Shown here: positions 20,777-32,900 of the stretch, piece after piece | Position numbering within the stretch: the stretch's first letter is position 1 | How the letters are laid out: every line of letters begins with the position of its first letter | Assembly: GCA_014843695.1 (NCBI GenBank) | Contig: CM026398.1 | Span: 42,574,166-42,638,165 of the forward strand | Direction: 5' to 3' | Length of the DNA stretch: 64,000 nt | Source of the DNA: Archivesica marissinica | Taxonomy: Eukaryota; Mollusca; Bivalvia; Venerida; Vesicomyidae | Notes under the pieces: generated by a model | Seen by the model: only the letters and a program-made list of their open reading frames with translations | The model's database searches: none | What the model was told of the DNA's origin: nothing | Translations under genes and position numbers: made by a program

Positions 20777-21226
20777 TACTGTCGTCAACCCGTGGGGCCT
20801 CCGTGGCCGAGTTGTCACGGTCATTGTACTGTCGTCAACCCGTGGGGCCTCCGTGGCCGAGTTGTCACGGTCATTGTACTGTCGTCAACCCGTGGGGCCT
20901 CCGTGGCCCAGTTGTCACGGTCATTGTACTGTCGTCAACCCGTGGGGCATCCGTGGCCCAGTTGTCACGGTCATTGTACTGTCGTCAACCCGTGGGACCT
21001 CCGTGGCCGAGTTATCACGGTCATTGTACTGTCGTCAATCCGTGGGGCCTCCGTGGCCGAGTTGTCACGGTCATTGTACTGTCGTTAACCCGTGGGGCCT
21101 CCGTGGCCGAGTTATCACGGTCATTGTACTGTCGTCAATCCGTGGGGCCTCCGTGGCCGAGTTGTCACGGTCATTGTGCTGTCGTCAATCCGTGGGGCCT
21201 CCGTGGCCGAGTTGTCACGGTCATTG
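20777..21226. repeat. 50-bp minisatellite derived from a SINE head, 9 copies
   Basis: Exactly 50-bp steps. The unit contains CTGTCGTCAACCCGTGGGGC, CTCCGTGGCCGAGTTGTCAC and GGTCATTGTA. The GCCTCCGTGGCCGAGTTGTCACGGTCAT part is a recognisable tRNA-type SINE start (compare GCCTCCGTGGTCGAGTGGTT at 13829). The last unit runs into SINE-like sequence. Open frames of 80-183 codons here are by-products, since each unit passes to the next frame. Confidence 0.95.
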
Positions 21227-21310
21227 ACTTTAAATTACTTGCCCCTCGCCACAACTAGTTCGAATCCCACTGGGGATGTAGGATTCTTTCTTGGGCGTGC
21301 GGAATGTCGA
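21227..21310 (+). mobile_element. SINE remnant continuing the 50-bp array
   Basis: ACTTTAAATTACTTGCCCCT, CGCCACAACTAGTTCGAATC and CCACTGGGGATGTAGG continue the SINE head whose first 50 bases were amplified to the left (TTCGAATCC is the B box). It shows that the array grew inside a SINE. Confidence 0.7.
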
Positions 21311-21465
21311 TGTTTCTGCGCGCGCTTGAAATAATGCTCGAAGGGGAATCCAATAACAGCTGTAAATACACCATATGAAACAAGTGTTGACAAATAGGTT
21401 GTTGAACATACATGTTCTAGGTATTTCCACACAATATCGCACTTTACATGCACGCTTTAGCACAA

Positions 21466-21700
21466 CTGATAGTGATAGCGTAGTGGATGAGCGTTCGCTT
21501 CAGGTGCGAAAGGTCTGTAATTCGAGCCCCGCTGGAGCCGTTACGATTGTCTCCTTAGGTAAGGCATTTCATTTCCACGTTGCCTCTTCTCTCTCCCTCG
21601 TGGCGATGGATTCCATCAGGAATGAGGTCTCGGGAGTGATTAATATAAGTTGTAAGAACTTGTTTCGCAATCGAGCTAAAATAAATTTGTATGAAAATAC
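21466..21700 (+). mobile_element. SINE, family A, copy 4
   Basis: Best-preserved head of the family: GATAGCGTAGTGGATGAGCG and GTAATTCGAGCCCCGCTGGA. Then GTGGCGATGGATTCCATCAG, GAATGAGGTCTCGGGAGTGA and ATATAAGTTGTAAGAACTTG through CGAGCTAAAATAAATTTG. No clear duplication at the ends. Confidence 0.82.
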
Positions 21701-21894
21701 CATTCAGGCCAGTATTATGCAGACTGGTAATGAATATATTATATCTTTATTTCTGTCTGATATATGCACAGTAAATATATTTCAATTTTCATTGTGACAT
21801 ACATTGCACATAGCCATTCTACAAATGAGAGACAGTAGCATAATTATTACAATACGCCAGACATGTTTTACTTTCTAAAAGCTATGTAACCGTT

Positions 21895-22343
21895 GCTAAT
21901 CATAGCACTAAACATATTTAAGATAGTGTTGTTTTATGATTCCGACATGGAAATAGAGCACTATCTCGCTAATCATAGCACTAAAGCATATTTAAAATAG
22001 TGTTGTTTTATGATTCCGACATGGAAATAGAGCACTATCTCGCTAATCATAGCACTAAAGCATATTTAAGATAGTGTTGTTTTATGATTCCGACATGGAA
22101 ATAGACCGCTATCGCGCTAATCATAGCACTAAAGCATATTTAAGATAGTGTTGTTTTATGATTCCGACATGGAAATAGACCGCTATCGGGCTAATCATAG
22201 CACTAAAGCATATTTAAGATAGTGTTGTTTTATGATTCCGACATGGAAATAGACCGCTATCTCGCTAATCATAGCACTAAAACATATTTAAGATAGTGTT
22301 GTTTTATGATTCCGACATGGAAATAGACCGCTATCTCGCTAAT
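21895..22343. repeat. 74-bp minisatellite, 6 copies
   Basis: Units start GCTAATCATAGCACTAAAGC at 21895 (73 bp), 21968, 22042, 22116, 22190 and 22264. Very low divergence (GAGCACTATCTC versus GACCGCTATCTC variants) implies recent expansion. Confidence 0.95.
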
Positions 22344-22496
22344 TAGAATATGTTTTAAGAAATAAGAACCACCTCTAATCAGATCAGGGATGGATGGATT
22401 AGCAGCTTAAACTTTATTTACATAGATAAGAACTACGAAGCTGTAAAGTATTAAAGCAGGTTGCACCATGTATTGCAAGGCGCACATAATTATATA

Positions 22497-22687
22497 CAGT
22501 CACACCTGTGCTAAAGGCCACCTCCGAATAAAGGCCACATATGAAAAACCTGTCTCTAAAGACCACTATTTGTTCTCTCCCGTCGAGCCATTTCCAAAAC
22601 ATTTTAACCCTCTATTGAGAGGCCACCTGCCAACAAAGGCCATTTTTTGACTTTCCCGAGGATGGCCTTTATAGACAGGTTTGAATG
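22497..22687. mobile_element. TA-flanked MITE, 191 bp
   Basis: Ends CAGTCACACCTGTGCTAAAG and, read inward from the right, CATTCAAACCTGTCTATAAA are imperfect inverted repeats of about 25 bp. TA lies on both sides (22495-22496, 22688-22689), the target of Tc1/mariner-type transposition. Internal AAAGGCCAC motifs are repeated. No transposase is present. Confidence 0.7.
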
Positions 22688-22704
22688 TAGTTGAATCTGC
22701 CATC

Positions 22705-22875
22705 GATGGTGCTCAAAGTGACGAAGGTCTCCTACTTCAAATCACTGCACCTACCTCACCGCTGTATGTTCTAAACTAAATAGGGTGTCAAATGATTTCA
22801 TTCCTTGTGGAAGTTCGGTGGTTTTACCTAGGTATCCGCTCGTGTCTGTTCGGATGAGTTCCTCTCAATAATAAC
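22705..22875 (+). mobile_element. Degenerate SINE remnant
   Basis: CTACTTCAAATCACTGCACC, TCACCGCTGTATGTT and then GGAAGTTCGGTGGTTTTACC and GGTATCCGCTCGTG follow the order of a tRNA-headed SINE whose head resembles the unit of the 50-bp array. Heavily mutated; the promoter is not intact. Confidence 0.5.
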
Positions 22876-22922
22876 TGGGATTTTTCTACAGACATCGATA
22901 ATGGAATAGTCACCGATGTTGT

Positions 22923-23275
22923 CACCCGTCGATGTGGGATCACCCGTCGAATTGGGATCACCCGTCGATGTGGGATCACCGTCGATGTGGGATCACCCGT
23001 CGATTTGGGATCACCCGTCGATGTGGGATCACATGTCGATTTGGGATCACCCGTCGATGTGGGATCACCCGTCGATTTGGGATCACCGTCGATTTGGGAT
23101 CACCCGTCGATGTGGGATCACCGTCGATGTGGGATCACCCGTCGATTTGGGATCACCCGTCGATGTGGGATCACATGTCGATTTGGGATCACCCGTCGAT
23201 GTGGGATCACCCGTGGATTTGGGATCACCCGTCGATGTGGGATAACCCGTTGATGTGGGATCACCCGTCGATGTG
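22923..23275. repeat. 18-bp minisatellite (17-bp variants), about 19-20 copies
   Basis: Unit GTCGATGTGGGATCACCC alternates with GTCGATTTGGGATCACCC. Some copies lack one C and so shift the frame. A six-unit block with an ATCACATGTCGATTTGG marker occurs twice (about 22987 and 23118), showing block duplication. Confidence 0.95.
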
Positions 23276-23743
23276 GAACTAGCCACGGATGTGGAACTAG
23301 CCACGGATATGGAACCTGTCCCCTAGTTGGAATCTGTCGTAGATGCAGGGCATGCCATCGATATTCCTCCCGCACGTGTTCTTGTTGTTTGTGATTGACG
23401 TTGATGTATGTTGTGTGATCATTCCTAGATATGGGCTAAGTGGAAAAGCCTCCGATGCCGTACTGGCCTTCGATGCGGAACCAGCCGTTGATGTGGGACT
23501 AGTCAGCGATGTGGGATGAACAATCGATTGTTGACTGGTCGCCAACGTTGTACCATTCGTTCATGTGGGACAAGATACTTGTGTGGGACCAGCAACCGAT
23601 ATAGGTCGACCAGTCGCTGATATGGGGCCGGTCACCTATGATTTTTTCATTCGTGGGTGTGGGGTCAGCCATTGATATGGCGGACCTGCCATCGTCCCAC
23701 AAATAAGTTGTTTTGTCGTGTTTAATAAACATGTCTGCTTTAG
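23276..23743. repeat. Degenerate flank of the 18-bp minisatellite
   Basis: GATGTGGAACTAGCCACG (twice), GATGCGGAACCAGCCGTTG, GATGTGGGACTAGTCAGC, GATGTGGGATGAACAATC and similar words recur irregularly to about 23690. This is an old decayed edge of the same array. From about 23690 intron sequence leads to exon 3; no other feature is seen. Confidence 0.6.
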
Positions 23744-23884
23744 GTGTGGTACATGATGAAATTACTCTTGAGATGTCCAAGAAGGAGCCGTACTTGTCGG
23801 ACCCAGACGATATTTACATCGGGAAAAAAAATGTGCTACTAGTCACAGCGACTTTCACTGGTGATACGGCAGGTTCTACTAGTG
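23744..23884 (+). CDS. Predicted secreted protein, exon 3 (extracellular domain)
   Basis: 141-bp exon, phase 1-1, between acceptor TGCTTTAG|G (23743/23744) and donor GTG|GTATGT (23884/23885). With a leading G it reads GVVHDEITLEMSKKEPYLSD, then PDDIYIGKKNVLLVTATFTG and DTAGSTS. Balanced, non-repetitive composition and codon use set it apart from the minisatellites around it. The 'IYIGKKNVLLVTATF' pattern recalls DUF11/conserved-repeat-type extracellular beta-sandwich modules, but this is only a loose resemblance. The phase matches exons 2a/2b upstream and exon 4 downstream. Confidence 0.65.
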
Positions 23885-24642
23885 GTATGTAGTATAGTAT
23901 GCCAGATAACACAATGCCTATGTTCTCGTGGTCGATCTAGTGATCTGGTCCTGACAATGTGAGGTTCAGTAATGTTCTGCTTTTGTTTGCTTATATGAGC
24001 ATGATATATTAACAATGTGTGTACAATAAGTGCGAGATGTTTTGCGATTATGTATCGTCGCGTCCGCCTGTCCACATCAGCCACACATCCATCCGGAAGA
24101 GATTAGACTAGTCCGCTTAGTAGTGTTATGATGCATATCCGGGGATCGAACACACGATGCACATGTGTATGATTCGGTCTGCGAATTACGAATCTTGATA
24201 GCTAACTTCTGGACCATTGGTCTGCTATCGATATAAGGAGCGTTGTCAAGTATAATATTTCAGTTTGTTCTACTATTGGCTTTTTGGATCATTTTTCTAT
24301 TACAATTGTAAACTTAGTTCGCCACATTAGTCCATCAGTCCATCATATGTACATTGACTAATTGACTAGTTGCCCTAAATAAGTCTGGTAATTTGAGCAA
24401 GAATAAAGTTATGAAGAGGTGGAGCATCCATGTTCTTCATTTTAGCAGTCGTTAAATAAGATATTCTGTAAAGGATAAATACTAGAATGGAACATATTTC
24501 GCCGTTTATGAACGCACTACTTACTGGCTTTTGATTGGTGTGACACGTTTAATAAACTGTAAACTATATAAGGTTACCATCAATTCTTAGGCATACATTC
24601 ATATATACTGACACTTTATTCTAGATATTTAGAGTGGTGGAA
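23885..24642. other. Intron 3 left part with weak tRNA-like SINE remnant
   Basis: Around 24085-24240 the minus strand has a B-box-like GTTCGATCCCC (plus strand GGGGATCGAACACACGATGC) followed by anticodon-arm-like sequence, possibly a decayed SINE head. No other structure is supported. Confidence 0.35.
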
Positions 24643-24693
24643 CCTATGCTCGGCGTATTCCTATGCTCGGCGTATTCCTATGCTCGGCGTATT
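24643..24693. repeat. 17-bp tandem repeat, 3 copies
   Basis: CCTATGCTCGGCGTATT repeated three times without change. Confidence 0.95.
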
Positions 24694-25639
24694 TTCCATT
24701 TTCATCCGTATTTAAAATATTTATATAGTTCTAGGCTAATTTCGGTGACATTGCTGAAGCATGGTTCAATAGCATTCCGTTACGTGTATCGGTAGCCTGA
24801 TGCAAGTGGCACGTGACTGGTCCAGCAGACGAATATAAACAATCAAATCATTGGGAGAATGTTTCCACCGAAACTGACACAGTGTGCATACCCCACACGT
24901 ACGTTGCATTGTCCGTTTAGTATATATACCGAGCACGACTTCATTCTAGGCCTGAAACAATATAGGATAGCCGAGCATCCTTGCTAGTGTATATTGGACA
25001 GCAGACTCCATATTTTAATCAGGTTTTTTTAAAAATTAAGTATCATACCGATGGGTTGCGTCAGCTAATTATGCTTTTAATAATTCGTGTTTCAGATGAT
25101 AGCTATAGTGATTGTTAGGACCCACGTATACGTATAGCAGTTGATGAAGTGTAAAACCAGTAAATATACTAAGTATCGTTGTCGTCACTCGGTTAGCTGT
25201 CCACTGTGATCTGCATACGTCCGCCGGCCCGTCTGCTCACTAGATTGACCACGGTTGGCGCGTAACAATTTGTAGCTGACTCAGAAATAAGCAAGCGTGC
25301 TATGTAGCTACTCAAGTAGCATTTAATAAAAATTATGTAAAATGTAAAATTAAATATTAGTGCTGATGAAATGAGTATGATTTGAGTTTTAAAAGGTCAT
25401 GTGACTTGGTTAAATCAAGATCGTCGTCTCCATAACCTTCTATTACAATAATCAACGTATCATAACTTCTATGATTACCGTGAGATTTACAAACTTCTTT
25501 CAAGATTAACATGCATCTTGTTGATGGTCGTACTTTAGTATATGTCACCATGAACAGGAATGTGATAGCTATAAATATTGACGTCGTGCGTGATCTTTTA
25601 ACAGTCATAACACAACATAATTATTATTCACACATTTAG
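24694..25639. other. Intron 3 right part, nothing recognised
   Basis: About 0.95 kb of unique AT-rich sequence ending in the acceptor TTATTATTCACACATTTAG before exon 4. An 83-codon minus-strand frame at 25357-25608 has no recognisable features. Confidence 0.5.
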
Positions 25640-25821
25640 GCGTGACCATTGGGCTCTTACCGTCCATTTCAAGCACGGTTTTCGCACTTGGAGATATACT
25701 CAGCTTCACAAAGGGATCGGCATTGACTATCACCTCAGAAACGGATCAAATGGATATAACCTCTTCTAACTATAAAACTTACATGACAGAAACGAAGGGG
25801 CTGGAATACGAAGATTCCTCG
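25640..25821 (+). CDS. Predicted secreted protein, exon 4 (extracellular domain continues)
   Basis: 182-bp exon, phase 1 to 0, between acceptor ACATTTAG|G and strong donor TCG|GTAAGT (25821/25822). With the phase-1 G of exon 3 it reads GVTIGLLPSISSTVFALGDI, LSFTKGSALTITSETDQMDI and TSSNYKTYMTETKGLEYEDS plus Ser. Thr/Ser-rich with alternating hydrophobic residues, no Cys and no membrane segment, consistent with a beta-rich extracellular module continuing exon 3. The giant 45-bp satellite starts 106 bp after the donor, so the next exon, if any, lies outside the window beyond the array. Function not recognised. Confidence 0.65.
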
Positions 25822-25927
25822 GTAAGTCAACAAACAATATATGATTAAATAATTGTGTCTTCGCTAATTGACATCTATACAGTATTATTATCAGCAATTT
25901 ATTTTTTGTCGGCTCTATAAAATCGGA
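25822..25927 (+). other. Start of intron 4, unique sequence before the satellite
   Basis: Contains the donor GTAAGT and about 100 bp of AT-rich sequence. The first satellite word (GTGGACCTTGCAGTAGTATA) begins at 25928. Confidence 0.6.
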
Positions 25928-26999
25928 GTGGACCTTGCAGTAGTATATGTAGAATGTCAAGAGGAGTATATGTTGACTGTCTAGAGGAAGCTTACGTGAA
26001 CATTGCAGTATTATATGCTGACTGTCCAGAGGAAGCTTAGGTGGACATTGCAGTAGTATATGTAGACTGTCCAGAGGATGCTTACGTGGACATTGCAGTA
26101 GTATATGTAGACTGTCCAGAGGAAGCTTACGTGGACATTGCAGTAGTATATGTAGAATGTCCAGAGGTAGCTTACGTGAACATTGCAGTAGTATATGTAG
26201 ACTGTCCAGAGGAAGCTTGCGTCGACCTTGAAGTAGTATATGCAGACTGTCCAGAGGAAGATTACGTGAACCTTGCAGTAGTATATGTAGACTGTCCAGA
26301 GGAAGCTTACGTGGACATTGCAGTAGTATATGTAGACTGTCCAGAGGAAGCTTACGTGGACATTGCAGTAGTATATGTAGATTGTCCAGAGGTAGCTTAC
26401 GTGGACATTGCAGTAGTATATGTAGACTGTCCAGAGGAAGCTTACGAGGAGATTGCAGTAGTATATGTAGACTGTCCAGAGGAAGCTTACTTGGACCTTG
26501 CAGTAGTATATGTATAATGTCCAGAGGTAGCTTACGTGGACATTGCAGTAGTATATGTATACTGTCCAGAGCTAGCTTACTTGGACATTGCAGTAGTATA
26601 TGTATACTGTCCAGAGATAGCTTACGGGGACCTTGCAGTAGTATATACCGATTTTACAGAGGCAGCTTACGTGGACATTATAGTAGTATATGTAGACTGT
26701 CCAGATGGAGCTTACGTGGATATTGCAGTAGTATATGTATACTGTCCAGAGGTAGCTTACGTGGATATTGCAGTAGTATATGTATACTCTCCAGAGATAG
26801 CTTACGGGGACCTTGGAGTAGTATATACCGATTTTACAGAGGTAGCTTACGTGGACCTTGCAGTAGTATATGTTGACTGTCCAGAGGTAGCTTACGTGGA
26901 CCTTGCAGTAGTATATGTAGACTGCCCAGAGGTAGCTTACGTGGACCTTGCAGTAGAATATGTATACTGTCCAGAGGAAGCTTACATGGATCTTGCAGT

Positions 27000-29900
27000 A
27001 GTATATGTAGACTGTCCAGAGGAAGCTTGCGTGGACATTACAGTAGTATATGTAGACTGTCCAGAGGAAGCTTACATGGACATTGCAGTAGTATATGTAG
27101 ACTGTCCAGAGGTAGCTTATGTGGACATTGCAGTAGTATATGTAGACTGTCCAGAGTAAGCTTACGAAGACATTGCAGTAGTATATGTAAACTGTCCAGA
27201 GGAAGCTTACGTGGACCTTGCAGTAGTATATGTATACTGTCCAGAGGTAGCTTACGTGGACATTGCAGTAGTATATGTATACTGTCCAGAGGTAGCTTAC
27301 GTGGACATTACAGTAGTATATGTGTACTGTCCAGAGATAGCTTACGGGGACCTTGCAGTAGTATATACTGACTTTACAGAGGTAGCTTACGTGGACATTA
27401 CAGTAGTATATGTTGACTGTCCAGAGGTAGCTTACATGGACCTTGCAGTAGTATATGTAGACTGACCAGAGGTAGCTTACGTGGACCTTGCAGTAGTATA
27501 TGTATACTGTCCAGATATAGCTTACGTGAACATTGCAGTAGAATATGTATACTGTCCAGAGGAAGCTTACATGGACCTTGCAGTAGTATATGTAGATTGT
27601 CCAGAGGTAGCCTACGTGGAAATTGCAGTAGTATATGTAGACTGTCCAGAGGAAGCTTACGTGGACCTTGCAGTAGTATATGTATACTGACTAGAGATAG
27701 CTTACGGGGACCTTGCAGTAGTTTATACCGAGTGTCCAGAGGTAGCTTACGTGGACCTTGCAGTAGTGTATGTAGACTGTCCAGAGGTAGCTTAAGTGGA
27801 TATTGCAGTAGAATATGTAGACTGTCCGGAGGAAGTGAACGTGGACCTTGCAGTAGTATATGTAGACTGTCCAGAGGTTGCTTACGTGGACATTGCAGTA
27901 GAATATGTAGACTGTGCGGAGGATGTGAACGTGAACATTGCAGTAGTATATGTATACTGTCCAGAGGTAGCTTACGTGGACATTGCAATAGTATATGTAT
28001 ACTGTCCAGATATAGCTTACATGAACATTGCAGTAGAATATGTATACTGTCCAGAGGAAGCTTACATGGATCTTGCAGTAGTATATGTAGACTGTCCAGA
28101 GGAAGCTTGCGTGGACATTACAGTAGTATATGTAGACTGTCCAGAGGAAGCTTACATGGACATTGCAGTAGTATATGTAGACTGTCCAGAGGTAGCTTAC
28201 GTGGACATTGCAGTAGTATATGTAGACTGTCCAGAGGAAGCTTACGAGGACATTGCAGTAGTATATGTAGACTGTCCAGAGGAAGCTTACGTGGACCTTG
28301 CAGTAGTATATGTATACTGTCCAGAGGTAGCTTACGTGGACATTGCAGTAGTATATGTATACTGTCCAGAGGTAGCTTACGTGGACATTGCAGTAGTATA
28401 TGTATACTGTCCAGAAATAGCTTACGGGGACCTTGCAGTAGTATATACTGACTTTACAGAGGTAGCTTACGTGGACATTACAGTAGTATATGTTGACTGT
28501 CCAGAGGTAGCTTACATGGACCTTGCCATAGTATAGGTAGACTGCCCAGAGGTAGCTTACGTGGACCTTGCAGTAGTATATGTATACTGTCCAGATATAG
28601 CTTACGTGAACATTGCAGTAGAATATGTATACTGTCCAGAGGAAGCTTACATGGACCTTGCAGTAGTATATGTAGACTGTCCAGAGGTAGCCTACGTGGA
28701 AATTGCAGTAGTATATGTAGACTGTCCAGAGGAAGCTTACGTGGACCTTGCAGTAGTATATGTATACTGTCTAGAGATAGCTTACGGGGACCTTGCAGTA
28801 GTTTATACCGAGTGTCCAGAGGTAGCTTACGTGGACCTTGCAGTAGTGTATGTAGACTGTCCAGAGGTTGCTTACGTGGACATTGCAGTAGAATGTGTAG
28901 ACTGTGCGGATGATGTGAACGTGAACATTGCAGTAGTATATGTATACTGTCCAGAGGTAGCTTACGTGGACATTGCAATAGTATATGTATACTGTCCAGA
29001 GGTAGCTTACGTGGACCTTGCAGTAGTATATGTATACTGTCCAGATATAGCTTACATGAACATTGCAGTAGAATATGTATACTTTCCAGAGGAAGCTTAC
29101 ATGGATCTTGCAGTAGTATATGTAGACTGTCCAGAGGAAGCTTGCGTGGACATTACAGTAGTATATGTAGACTGTCCAGAGGAAGCTTACGTGGACATTG
29201 CAGTAGTATATGTAGACTGTCCAGAGGTAGCTTACGTGGACATTGCAGTAGTATATGTAGACTGTCCAGAGGAAGCTTACGAGGATATTGCAGTAGTATT
29301 TGTAGACTGTCCAGAGGAAGCTTACGTGGACCTTGCAGTAGTATATGTATACTGTCCAGAGGTAGCTTACGTAGACATTGCAGTAGTATATGTATACTGT
29401 CCAGAGGTAGCTTACGTGGACAATGCAGTAGTATATGTATATTGTCCAGAGATAGCTTACGGGGACCTTGCAGTAGTATATACCGACTTTACAGAGGTAG
29501 CTTACGTGGACATTACAGTAGTATATGTTGACTGTCCAGAGTTAGCTTACATGGACCTTGCAGTAGTATATGTAGACTGCCCAGATGTAGCTTACGTGGA
29601 CCTTGCAGTAGTATATGTATACTGTCCAGATATAGCTTACGTGAACATTGCAGTAGAATATGTATACTGTCCAGAGAAAGCTTACATGGACCTTGCAGTA
29701 GTATATGTAGACTGTCCAGAGGTAGCCTACGTGGACATTGCAGTAGTATATGTAGACTGTTCAGAGGAAGCTTACTTGGACCTTGCAGTAGTATATGTAT
29801 ACTGTCTAGAGATAGCTTACGGGGACCTTGCAGTAGTTTATACCGAGTGTCCAAAGGTAGCTTACGTGGACCTTGCAGTAGTGTATGTAGACTGTCCAGA

Positions 29901-32900
29901 GGTAGCTTAAGTGGATATTGCAGTAGAATATGTAGACTGTCCGGAGGAAGTGAACATGGAACTTGCAGTAGTATATCTAGACTGTCCAGAGATTGCTTAC
30001 GTGGACATTGCAGTAGAATATGTAGACTGTGCGGAGGATGTGAACGTGAACATTGCAGTAGTATATGTAGTCTGTCCAGAGGTAGCTTACGTGGACATTG
30101 CAATAGTATATGTATACTGTCCAGAGGTAGCTTACGTGGACATTGCAGTAGTATATGTATACTGTTCAGAGGTAGCTTACGTGGATATTGCAGTAGTATA
30201 TGTATATTGTCCAGAGGTAGCTTACGTGGACATTGAAGTAGTATAGGTATACAGTCCAGAATTAGCTTTCGTGAACATTGCAGTAGTATATATATACTGT
30301 CCAGAAATAGCGTGCGTGGACATTGCAGTAGTATATGTATACTTTCCAGTGATAGCTTACATGGACCTCCTTGCAGTAGTATATGTAGAATGTCTAGAGG
30401 TAGCTTACATGGACATTGCAGTAGTACATGTATACTGTCCAGAGATAGCTTATGGGCACCTTGCAGTAGCATATGTTGATTGTCTAGAGGAAGCTTACGT
30501 GGACCTTGCAGTAGTATATGAAGAATGTCCAGAGGAAGCTTACGTGGACCTTGCAGTAGTACAGATAGACTGTCCAGAGGAAGCTTACGTGGACCTTGCA
30601 GTAGTATATGTAGACTGTCTAGAGGAAGCTTACGTAGATCTTGCAGTAGTATATGTAGACTGTCCAGAGGAAGCTTACGAGGACATTGCAGTAGTATATG
30701 TAGACTGTCCAGAGGAAGCTTACGTAGACCTTGCAGTAGTATATGTATACTGTCCAGAGGTAGCTTACGTGGACATTGCAGTAGTATATGTATCCTGTCC
30801 CGAGATAGCTTACGGGGACCTTGTAGTAGTATATATCGACTTTACAGAGGTAGCTTACGTGGACATTACAGTAGTATATGTAGACGGTCAAGATGGAGAT
30901 TACGTGGATATTGCAGTAGTATATGTATACAGTCCAGACGTAGCTTTCGTGGACATTGCAGTAGTATATTTATACTGTCCAGAAATAGCGTACGTGGACA
31001 TTGCAGTAGTATATGTATACTGTCCAGTGATAGCTTACATGGACCTTGCAGTAGTATATGTAGACTGTCTAGAGGTAGCTTACGTGGACATTGCAGTAGT
31101 ATATGTATACTGTCCAGAGATAGCTTATGGGGATCTTGCAGTAGTATATGTTGATTGTCTAGAGGAAGCTTACGTGGACCTTGCAGTAGTATATGTAGAC
31201 TGTCCAGAGGAAGCTTACGTGGACCTTGCAGTAGTATAGGTAGACTGTCCAGAGGTAGCCTACGTGGAAATTGCAGTAGTATATGTAGACTGTCCAGAGG
31301 AAGCTTACGTGGACCTTGCAGTAGTATATGTATACTGTCTAGAGATAGCTTACGGGGACCTTGCAGTAGTTTATACCGAGTGTCCAGAGGTAGCTTACGT
31401 GGACCTTGCAGTAGTGTATGTAGTCTGTCCAGAGGTAGCTTAAGTGGATATTGCAGTAGAATATGTATACTGTCCAGAGGAAGCTTACATGGATCTTGCA
31501 GTAGTATATGTAGACTGTCCAGAGGAAGCTTGCGTGGACATTACAGTTGTATATGTAGACTGTCCAGAGGAAGCTTACATGGACATTGCAGTAGTATATG
31601 TAGACTGTCCAGAGGTAGCTTATGTGGAAATTGCAGTAGTATATGTAGACTGTCCAGAGTAAGCTTACGAAGACATTGCAGTAGTATATGTAAACTGTCC
31701 AGAGGAAGCTTACGTGGATATTGCAGTAGAATATGTAGACTGTCCGGAGGAAGTGAACGTGGAACTTGCAGTAGTATATCTAGACTGTCCAGAGATTGCT
31801 TACGTGGACATTGCAGTAGAATATGTAGACTGTGCGGAGGATGTGAACGTGAATATTGCAGTAGTATATGTAGTCTGTCCAGAGGTAGCTTACGTGGACA
31901 TTGCAATAGTATATGTATACTGTCCAGAGGTAGCTTACGTGGACATTGCAGTAGTATATGTATATTGTCCAGAGGTAGCTTACGTGGACATTGAAGTAGT
32001 ATAGGTATACAGTCCAGAATTAGCTTTCGTGGACATTGCAGTAGTATATTTATACTGTCCAGAAATAGCGTACGTGGACATTGCAGTAGTATATGTATAC
32101 TTTCCAGTGATAGCTTACATGGACCTTGCAGTAGTATATGTAGAATGTCTAGAGGTAGCTTACGTGGACATTGCAGTAGTATATGTATACTGTCCAGAGG
32201 AAGCTTACGTGGACCTTGCAGTAGTACAGATAGACTGTCCAGAGGAAGCTTACGTGGACCTTGCAGTAGTATATGTAGTCTGTCGAGAGGAAGCTTACGT
32301 AGATCTTGCAGTAGTATATGTAGACTGTCCAGATGAAGCTTACATGGACATTGCAGTAGTATATGTAGACTGTCCAGAGGAAGCTTACGTGGACATTGCA
32401 GTAGTATATGTAGACTGTCCAGAGGAAGCTTACGTAGACCTTGCAGTAGTATATGTATACTGTCCAGAGGTAGCTTACGTGGATATTGCAGTAGTATATG
32501 TATCCTGTCCCGAGATAGCTTACGGGGACCTTGTAGTAGTATATACCGACTTTACAGAGGTAGCTTACGTGGACATTACAGTAGTATATGTAGACGGTCC
32601 AGATGGAGATTACGTGGATATTGCAGTAGTATATGTATACAGTCCAGACGTAGCTTTCGTGGACATTGCAGTAGTATATTTATACTGTTCAGAAATAGCG
32701 TACGTGGACATTGCAGTAGTATATGTATACTGTCCAGTGATAGCTTACATGGACCTTGCAGTAGTATATGTAGACTGTCTAGAGGTAGCTTACGTGGACA
32801 TTGCAGTAGTATATGTATACTGTCCAGAGATAGCTTATGGGGATCTTGCAGTAGTATATGTTGATTGTCTAGAGGAAGCTTACGTGGACCTTGCAGTAGT

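Noticed and set aside
20676..21334. Overlapping 80-183 codon frames at the 50-bp array as a repetitive protein
   Set aside because: The period of 50 bp shifts frame every unit and three frames give the same peptides cyclically. The sequence is SINE-derived.
22923..23275. CRISPR-like array (short regular repeats)
   Set aside because: The 18-bp units are contiguous with no unique spacers, and the context is eukaryotic. The same applies to the 20-, 39-, 40-, 45-, 50- and 74-bp arrays.
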